This document shows positions 6,255 through 11,080 of a DNA stretch of 11,080 nucleotides, in pieces (the stretch's first letter is position 1; every line of letters starts with the position of its first letter). The notes under the pieces were generated by a model. It had not been told where the DNA came from, searched no databases, and was given only the letters and a program-made list of their open reading frames with translations. The stretch lies in the NCBI GenBank assembly GCA_005773695.1, contig SXHM01000202.1, forward strand, positions 1-11,080, in the 5' to 3' direction. The stretch is from Bacteroidota bacterium (GTDB taxonomy: Bacteria; Bacteroidota; Bacteroidia; SXHM01). The translations under genes were made by a program, and so were the position numbers.

Positions 6255-6683
6255 ATGGAAACATTATCAGATTTAAACACGTTCGCAAAAATCCTTACAG
6301 AAAAAGGATATAACGGCTATTTTCATACGCAGGGTGCGTATGCCGGAAAGCTGAAAGAAAGTATCAGCGATTACCTTGAAAGCTGCCAAAAAGGTGCAGA
6401 TACTTTGCCTAAACAAGACTTGTTGTTGACAGGCTACCTACAATGGTCGGGAGAAGACAAGCCAAGTGTAGAATGCAGTATGTGGGTAAATTATCTGAAC
6501 GGCAAATTCTCACTCAACAGAATGGAGGTGGCAAGAAAAGACCAATTTGGGCAATTGCTAAAAAAATCGGAACTGACAAACCTCTCTTTAATAGTCGTAC
6601 CCAATGCAGTTGAGGTTATTGCTTTGGTTAATGATGAACAAAAGCAAAATGTGGGTAAAATCTCCAAGCGGTTCAAGCTCTAA
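6255..6683 (+). CDS. Unrecognised 142-aa soluble protein between traK and traL
   Basis: I do not recognise this protein. It has no signal peptide or transmembrane helix and is expected to be cytoplasmic. The N-terminal half is helical (FAKILTEKGY, KLKESISDYLESC). The C-terminal half reads as alternating beta strands with VECSMWVNYLNGKFSLNRMEV (about 71-91) and NLSLIVVPNAVEVIALV (108-124), then a basic end (KISKRFKL). It starts 11 nt after traK and ends 23 nt before traL, with base composition like its neighbours, so it is a settled operon member and not a recent insertion. CTnDOT has traK directly followed by traL, so this is an extra gene. Roles such as a chaperone, a coupling adaptor or a regulator of transfer are guesses. 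Confidence 0.8.
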   Translation: METLSDLNTFAKILTEKGYNGYFHTQGAYAGKLKESISDYLESCQKGADTLPKQDLLLTGYLQWSGEDKPSVECSMWVNYLNGKFSLNRMEVARKDQFGQLLKKSELTNLSLIVVPNAVEVIALVNDEQKQNVGKISKRFKL

Positions 6684-6706
6684 CATCATCATAAAAAATT
6701 AAGAGT

Positions 6707-6994
6707 ATGAAAAAACTAAGAGCAAATATGGATAGGTATTTTGATAAGCTCGACGAACGTTGGCAGGCATTGCCAGTGCGCAAGCAGCACCAATATACCC
6801 TGTACTTTTTTGTGGGATATCTACTGCTTACCGCAGGTGTAATTTTCAAAGTCTGGTACGATACCTCAAAGTCTGGAAACGATATGATCATAGAGCATAT
6901 CGAAAATCCTGTCCTCAAAAAAAATGGAAGTCCTGAAAGATTGCAGGATAGTGTATCAACAATTTTAAAAAATCAAATTTATGAAAGAAAATGA
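6707..6994 (+). CDS. traL: TraL, small bitopic conjugation protein (DUF3989)
   Basis: A 95-residue protein of the TraL/DUF3989 family. A basic amphipathic N-terminus (MKKLRANMDRYFDKLDERWQ) leads into one transmembrane helix at about 30-50 (YTLYFFVGYLLLTAGVIF), followed by a short periplasmic tail. Its exact role in the mating channel is not known; position next to traM suggests it helps anchor or assemble the VirB10-like protein. Relatives are sometimes mislabelled as nitrogen regulatory proteins in databases. Its last 14 nt overlap the start of traM. Confidence 0.85.
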   Translation: MKKLRANMDRYFDKLDERWQALPVRKQHQYTLYFFVGYLLLTAGVIFKVWYDTSKSGNDMIIEHIENPVLKKNGSPERLQDSVSTILKNQIYERK

Positions 6995-8330
6995 GAACAA
7001 AAAATCGGTTGTTCGGGTAACGGAGGGGAACTCGACAGCAACTGCTGATGTGTTGCAAGACGGCACACAGAATAATAAGGAGAAGCTCAAAAAGCCCTTA
7101 ATTTTCGGCTTAATGGCGATTGTTTTCGTGGGTTGTATGTACCTCATATTTAAACCATCCGAAGACAAAAAGACAATTGAAAATGTAGGGCTGAACGATG
7201 CGGTACCAGAGGCTACTGGAACTGGAATGCCTGCAGACAAATGCAAGGCGTATGAACAGGAAATGCTCGAACGCAAAGAGCAGGAAAAACGCAATGCATT
7301 GGCTACACTTTCAGACTACTGGAATACAGAAGACAAAGAAGAGCCAACCGACGAACCGTTTAATGAAGAAGAGGAAAACAACAGCTTTGGCGGTAGTGGG
7401 AGAAATTCGGCAAGAAGCAGTAACCCTGCTTTGAACAGCTATCGAAATAGCCAAAGCGCATTGAGTTCCTTTTATCAAGATGATAACGCTGAAACAATGG
7501 AACTGCGTAAGCAGGTGGACGAATTGAAAGAAAAATTATCAGAAAAGGATGTGCCACCTGTGGCCACAGTTGATGACCAATTGAAGCTAATGGAGAAATC
7601 CTATGAAATGGCAGCAAAGTATCTGCCAAAAAATGCGAATACCGAAAATTCAACACCTGCTAATGGTGCTGTTCCGGATGCTGTTAGTGCTATGGCTACT
7701 AACCAAAAAGAGCATTTTGTATCGTTCACATCAGCAAGAAAAAATACAGTATCAGCCCTTTACCGTGAACCATCGGACAGTGCTTTTTTAGCGGATTGGA
7801 GCGAAACAAAGAACCGTGGGTTTTATACCGCTGGTTCTTTGGAACAAATGGCACAACCCAAAAACAGTATCAAAGCCTGTGTACACGATGCCCAAACAGT
7901 AGTTGGCGAAACAGGTGTGCGTTTACGATTATTAGAGCCTGCAAAAACACCGAGCCGTACCATTCCAAAAGGAACGATTTTAACGGCTAATGCGAAATTT
8001 CAGGGAGGGCGTTTACAACTAAAAGTTACCTCGATAGAACTGGAGGGCAATATCATCCCGGTAGATATAACCATTTACGATTTGGACGGACAGCAAGGCT
8101 TGTACGTTCCTTATTCGCCCGAAATGAATGCCCTTACTGAAATGGCAGGCAATATGAGCCAGACAGGCGGAACAAGCGTAATGCTCACGCAAAATGCTGG
8201 ACAGCAGGTTGCAGCAGACCTTAGTCGTGGCGTGGTACAGGGAATTTCGGGCTACTTCGCCAAAAAGGTAAGAACCCCAAAAGTTACGCTGAAAGCAGGA
8301 TATCAAGTCTTCTTGGTATCTAAAAAATAA
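6981..8330 (+). CDS. traM: TraM, VirB10-like conjugation protein
   Basis: A 449-residue protein of the Bacteroidetes TraM family. Order of parts: a polar cytoplasmic N-terminus (1-38), one transmembrane helix (39-57, LIFGLMAIVFVGCMYLIF), then a long charged, low-complexity periplasmic linker. The linker has acidic and Ser/Asn-rich runs at about 117-165 and a heptad segment ELRKQVDELKEKLSEK (174-189). A compact C-terminal domain runs from about 244 to 449, with TIPKGTILTANAKFQGGRL and a late glycine-rich stretch. The single-helix-plus-linker design is that of VirB10/TrbI, which spans the envelope and gates the outer-membrane core with TraN. Overlap with traL by 14 nt suggests coupled translation. 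Confidence 0.93.
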   Translation: MKENENKKSVVRVTEGNSTATADVLQDGTQNNKEKLKKPLIFGLMAIVFVGCMYLIFKPSEDKKTIENVGLNDAVPEATGTGMPADKCKAYEQEMLERKEQEKRNALATLSDYWNTEDKEEPTDEPFNEEEENNSFGGSGRNSARSSNPALNSYRNSQSALSSFYQDDNAETMELRKQVDELKEKLSEKDVPPVATVDDQLKLMEKSYEMAAKYLPKNANTENSTPANGAVPDAVSAMATNQKEHFVSFTSARKNTVSALYREPSDSAFLADWSETKNRGFYTAGSLEQMAQPKNSIKACVHDAQTVVGETGVRLRLLEPAKTPSRTIPKGTILTANAKFQGGRLQLKVTSIELEGNIIPVDITIYDLDGQQGLYVPYSPEMNALTEMAGNMSQTGGTSVMLTQNAGQQVAADLSRGVVQGISGYFAKKVRTPKVTLKAGYQVFLVSKK

Positions 8331-8354
8331 TGTTGAACTCAAATAATTTTAATA

Positions 8355-9248
8355 ATGAAAAATCATTTAAAAACCTTTTGGGCAATTGCCCTGATACTCG
8401 GCTTTGCCGTACAATCTTTTGCACAAGACAGCATCAGAACTCCGCTTGCATTAGGCAAGATAGAACCGTATAAAATGGAAGTTACCTACGATAAAACTTC
8501 GCACTTGATTTTTCCGACCGCTATCCGTTATGTGGATTTTGGAAGCGAATATCTAATTGCAGGAAAAGCAGAAGATGCGGAAAACGTGTTGCGTGTAAAA
8601 GCAACGGTAAGGGATTTCGAACCTGAAACCAATTTTTCGGTCATTACGAATGACGGACGTTTTTACAGCTTTAATGTGTATTACAGTTCTTACCCGGAGG
8701 CAATGAGCTACGACCTACTTACAATGCAAAAGGCAGTGGATAAAGCCAATGGAAACGATGTGCTTTTTGAAGAATTGGGCAATAATTCGCCTTCACTAGC
8801 AGGCTTGCTATTAGAAACAATTTACAAAAATGATAATCGGATTGTAAAGCACATTGGGGCTAAGAGTTTCGGCATTCAGTTTATTCTCAAAGGCATTTAT
8901 ATCCACAACGGCAAATACTATTTCCATACGGAATTGAGAAATAAAACCAATGTGCCTTTCCAGATTGATTTTATCAATTTCAAAGTAGTAGATAAAAAGG
9001 TAGCCAAACGTACTGTGGTACAAGAACGCCCGATGATACCCCTCAGAACTTACAAGCCTTTGGACGAGATTGGCGGGAAACTAACCGAACAAAACGTGTT
9101 CCTGTTAGACCAATTTACCATTGCCGATGACAAGGTACTGTTGATTGAGATTTTCGAGAAGAACGGTGGCAGACATCAAACTTTGCAGGTAGAAAATTCG
9201 GATTTGATAAAAGCTCGTTTAATAAACGATATGCACCTAAAATTTTAA
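8355..9248 (+). CDS. traN: TraN, VirB9-like conjugation protein (DUF4138)
   Basis: A 297-residue exported protein of the DUF4138/TraN family. A signal peptide ends at SFA|Q (residue 23). An N-terminal beta-rich part contains the family's characteristic SHLIFPTAIRYVDFGSEYL (about 49-67). The C-terminal part reads as a VirB9-like beta fold, with KYYFHTELRNKTNVPFQIDF (about 189-208) and a final strand with ARLINDMHLKF. VirB9-type proteins form the periplasmic/outer-membrane core complex with VirB10, here TraM, whose gene precedes it by 24 nt. The length is normal for the family and the protein looks intact. Confidence 0.93.
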   Translation: MKNHLKTFWAIALILGFAVQSFAQDSIRTPLALGKIEPYKMEVTYDKTSHLIFPTAIRYVDFGSEYLIAGKAEDAENVLRVKATVRDFEPETNFSVITNDGRFYSFNVYYSSYPEAMSYDLLTMQKAVDKANGNDVLFEELGNNSPSLAGLLLETIYKNDNRIVKHIGAKSFGIQFILKGIYIHNGKYYFHTELRNKTNVPFQIDFINFKVVDKKVAKRTVVQERPMIPLRTYKPLDEIGGKLTEQNVFLLDQFTIADDKVLLIEIFEKNGGRHQTLQVENSDLIKARLINDMHLKF

Positions 9249-9268
9249 TAACATTTTAATCCAATAAT

Positions 9269-9829
9269 ATGAAAAAGTATATCTATACCGTGATGCTCAT
9301 CTTGATGGCCATCACGGTTACACAGGCACAAAGAATGCTCCCAAAACAGAAAGGACTGGAAGTAAGTACAGGTGTAGTATCCAACGATAAAATTGGTAAT
9401 GATTATTACCTCAATATTGGAATGACCGTGAACGGTAAAAACGGGAACTATCAGCTTTGGGCATTGGAATACACCCACCAATACCACGACTACAAAGACC
9501 TCCGCATACCGCAGGAAACCTACACTTCCGAAGGCGGCTACAGTTTCTTCCTTTTGGGCGATGCTCGTAAAAACATTACGCTGAACTTCGGAATAACAGG
9601 TGTTGTCGGTTATGAAAGCATCAATCGTGGCGAAGCGATGTTGTATGACGGAGCAAAGATTTTGAGCGAGGATAACTTCATCTACGGAGCTGGTGGACGG
9701 CTCACTCTTGAAACATATCTATCAGACCGTTTTGTGTTAATCCTGCAAGGACGCACAAAAGTATTTTGGGGTACGGACTTAGAGCAATTCCGACCATCCG
9801 CAGGTGTGGGATTAAGGTTTAATTTTTAA
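9269..9829 (+). CDS. traO: TraO, conjugative transposon outer-membrane protein
   Basis: A 186-residue exported protein of the TraO family. The signal peptide is residues 1-20 (cleavage at TQA|Q). The mature part alternates short amphipathic beta strands (YYLNIGMTVNG, YQLWALEYTHQYHDY, NITLNFGITGVVGYESI, RFVLILQGRTKVFW) and ends GVGLRFNF. The C-terminal Phe after an amphipathic strand is the usual signature of an outer-membrane beta barrel. Its role in mating is not known in detail. A 9-bp inverted repeat lies in its signal-peptide codons (9287-9318). It is followed by traQ after 12 nt. Confidence 0.92.
   Translation: MKKYIYTVMLILMAITVTQAQRMLPKQKGLEVSTGVVSNDKIGNDYYLNIGMTVNGKNGNYQLWALEYTHQYHDYKDLRIPQETYTSEGGYSFFLLGDARKNITLNFGITGVVGYESINRGEAMLYDGAKILSEDNFIYGAGGRLTLETYLSDRFVLILQGRTKVFWGTDLEQFRPSAGVGLRFNF
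9287..9318 (+). repeat. Inverted repeat in the traO signal-peptide codons
   Basis: ACCGTGATG (9287-9295) and CATCACGGT (9310-9318) are perfect 9-bp complements around a 14-nt loop, starting 18 nt inside traO. In mRNA this could form a hairpin near the start codon. It has no U-run and is not a terminator. It may be chance given codon constraints. Confidence 0.35.
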
Positions 9830-9841
9830 AAACTTAAAACA

Positions 9842-10291
9842 ATGATAGCAATATTTAATAAATTCAGAATAGGATTAGTGCCGATATATGTAATGCTGGC
9901 AATCCTAACAGCTTCGGTAACTTTAGTATCTTGTAGTAAAGATGATGAACTCGAAATACAGAACGATTTTCCTTTCGAGGTAAACGTGATGCCAGTTCCA
10001 AAAGATGTAGCCAATGGACAAACGGTAGAAATACGCATTGCCATACAGCGAACAGGCAATTACAGCAACACACAGTATTTTCTTCGCTATTTCCAATTTG
10101 ACGGACAAGGCACATTGCGGTATTACGATGAGCAACCATATTTACCGAACGATTTATACCCATTACCCACAGAGCAATTTCGGTTGTACTATACTTCAAC
10201 ATCTGCCGTTTCGCAATCCTTTGATGTTTGGATTTCGGACAGCTTTGGAAATGAAAAACAAATAAGTTTTCAGTTTAATAGTGCTGATTAA
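9842..10291 (+). CDS. traQ: TraQ, conjugative transposon lipoprotein (DUF3872)
   Basis: A 149-residue predicted lipoprotein of the DUF3872/TraQ family. A hydrophobic leader runs to a lipobox LVSC with Cys31, followed directly by SKDDELEIQNDFPFEV; the acidic residues after the Cys are typical of Bacteroidota lipoproteins. The remainder is a single beta-sandwich-like domain (VEIRIAIQRTG, YFLRYFQFDGQGTLRYYDE, SFDVWISDSFGNEKQISFQF). An in-frame Met18 could also start it, but Met1 gives a normal basic n-region. In CTnDOT traP lies between traO and traQ; here only 12 nt separate them. It is the last gene before a strong terminator, so it ends the tra operon. Confidence 0.9.
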   Translation: MIAIFNKFRIGLVPIYVMLAILTASVTLVSCSKDDELEIQNDFPFEVNVMPVPKDVANGQTVEIRIAIQRTGNYSNTQYFLRYFQFDGQGTLRYYDEQPYLPNDLYPLPTEQFRLYYTSTSAVSQSFDVWISDSFGNEKQISFQFNSAD

Positions 10292-10298
10292 AAACAAT

Positions 10299-10333
10299 GA
10301 AATCCTGCCACAAAAAGCAGGATTTCTCTTTTT
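10299..10333 (+). terminator. Rho-independent terminator of the tra operon
   Basis: GAAATCCTGC (10299-10308) and GCAGGATTTC (10317-10326) form a perfect 10-bp stem with an 8-nt A-rich loop, followed by TCTTTTT. It begins 7 nt after the traQ stop and separates the conserved transfer operon from the AT-rich genes after it. Confidence 0.9.
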
Positions 10334-10393
10334 AAGGAATATTAAAACTGTTTTTTTTTGTAAATTTAAAAAGTAGATTTTAAGTGTTTTGTT

Positions 10394-10666
10394 ATGGTCG
10401 CATCATTGGTTATAGGAATAATATTTTTGATTGCAGGTTTAGGACTTCGCTATTGGCTTAACCGACGAAAGTTTTACAGGCGTGGTCCGATGGGAGCCGA
10501 AGGTTTTTCATCTTATGAAAGTTCGGTTTTCATTAAATTTATTGAAAAGGTTGGTAAATGGATAGCTTATGGATTGATTATATTTGGACTTTTATCACTT
10601 TGGGTTTATTCTCGTGAGAAAAAAGATAGGGAAATCCAAAACATGGAAATCCAGAAACAGAATTAA
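10394..10666 (+). CDS. Small two-helix membrane protein of unknown function
   Basis: A 90-residue protein with two hydrophobic helices at about 3-21 (ASLVIGIIFLIAGLGLRYW) and 55-72, joined by a basic loop (NRRKFYRRG) and ended by a charged tail (SREKKDREIQ). The loop carries GAEGFSSYESSV, which I recall from small Bacteroidota membrane proteins often given unreliable transporter names; I do not assign a function. It begins after the tra terminator in clearly more AT-rich sequence. It is followed after 10 nt by the TIGR02391-like gene, so the two may be co-transcribed. The leader has a run of nine T and no clear TAnnTTTG element; TAGATTTT at 10374-10381 is the nearest match. Confidence 0.75.
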   Translation: MVASLVIGIIFLIAGLGLRYWLNRRKFYRRGPMGAEGFSSYESSVFIKFIEKVGKWIAYGLIIFGLLSLWVYSREKKDREIQNMEIQKQN

Positions 10667-10676
10667 TCATTTTTAA

Positions 10677-11080
10677 ATGACAAAATCCTTTGATGACATA
10701 ACCTTGCGAAATATATCTGACATTATATCAAATCTATTAACGCATACAAAAATCACAGAACATTTAGCTGGTGCTAATATTTCTCAATCGCAAATTGGTA
10801 CAAACAAAACCGACAGACTTTTTTATACATTAAAAGAAAAGCAAATACAAGACAATTGTGGAAATAATGTATTGGCATTTGTAGTTAGGTTATTAAATCC
10901 TAAAAGATATAATTCCGAAGACGAATTTGAAAGAGACAGAACAACTATCAATGAAAAATTAGTTTACGAAGGGATAGAAATTGATAAAACCGGACAACCC
11001 CGACTAGTTGAAAAGGCTAAAACCATTTCAGAAGCTAAAAGCAGGTCACTTAAAATCAAAGAAAAAGTACACGGTATCGG
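10677..11080 (+). CDS. TIGR02391/Ymh-like protein, N-terminal part (runs off the right edge)
   Basis: An open frame from the ATG at 10677 continues for 134 codons to the window end without a stop. It reads like the N-terminal region of TIGR02391 (Ymh-like) proteins: ISDIISNLL (13-21), NKTDRLFYTL (43-52), QIQDNCGNNVLAFVVRLLNP (56-75), FERDRTTINEKLVYEGI (84-100), TISEAKSRS (116-124) and KVHG (130-133). Members are found near phage and defence genes, and the family has been placed in the HEPN superfamily by comparative analysis. The visible part cannot show whether a catalytic site is present. The missing C-terminus would be decisive. Low GC relative to the tra genes suggests cargo. The match is by memory of the motif order. 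Confidence 0.65.
   Translation, partial: MTKSFDDITLRNISDIISNLLTHTKITEHLAGANISQSQIGTNKTDRLFYTLKEKQIQDNCGNNVLAFVVRLLNPKRYNSEDEFERDRTTINEKLVYEGIEIDKTGQPRLVEKAKTISEAKSRSLKIKEKVHGI

Noticed and set aside
1..11080. tRNA genes, CRISPR arrays, insertion sequences or attachment sites
   Set aside because: I saw no tRNA-like cloverleaf, no regularly spaced repeats, no transposase frame and no integrase or element-end repeat in the window.

Overview
The window looks like part of an integrative and conjugative element (conjugative transposon of the CTnDOT class) from a member of the Bacteroidota, most likely the Flavobacteriia/Sphingobacteriia side (Chryseobacterium- or Elizabethkingia-like; this is inference). 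The evidence is an almost complete, co-directional tra operon with families known only from Bacteroidota. Starts have A/T-rich leaders without Shine-Dalgarno sites, and there is a TAnnTTTG-type -7 promoter element at 418-425 (minus strand).

Layout. (1) 1-629, minus strand: the promoter end of a heavy-metal efflux operon. A DUF6660-type small exported Cys/His-rich protein (84-410) is followed at the left edge by a possible start of the next gene. Behind its promoter lies the C-terminal remnant of a Fur-family repressor gene (468-629), which nobody would find by length alone. A perfect 8-1-8 palindrome of the form TTGCAA-N5-TTGCAA (438-454), a typical Fur-family operator shape, sits just upstream of the -7 element. 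(2) 630-789: a non-coding leader of the tra operon with alternative hairpins. (3) 790-10291, plus strand: traE, F, G, I, J, K, an unrecognised 142-aa gene, traL, M, N, O and Q, tightly packed (overlaps of 4 and 14 nt, gaps mostly under 30 nt), closed by a strong rho-independent terminator (10299-10333). (4) 10394-11080, plus strand, visibly more AT-rich: a two-helix small membrane protein and the start of a TIGR02391/Ymh-like gene running off the right edge; this looks like accessory cargo.

How the genes work together. TraE (VirB2-like), TraF (VirB3-like), TraG (VirB4 ATPase), TraJ (VirB6-like), TraK (VirB8-like), TraL, TraM (VirB10-like), TraN (VirB9-like), TraO and TraQ together build the type IV mating apparatus. 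traI (DUF4141) is split by a single in-frame ochre codon at 4384-4386 with the reading frame otherwise intact on both sides, so this copy of the transfer system may be damaged or may make the protein in two pieces. traP (primase) is absent between traO and traQ, and traA-traD are not found immediately upstream of traE, where metal-resistance cargo is found instead.

Most worth following up: the orphaned Fur operator and repressor stump, the traI nonsense codon, the unknown gene between traK and traL, and the membrane protein plus TIGR02391 pair after the terminator.
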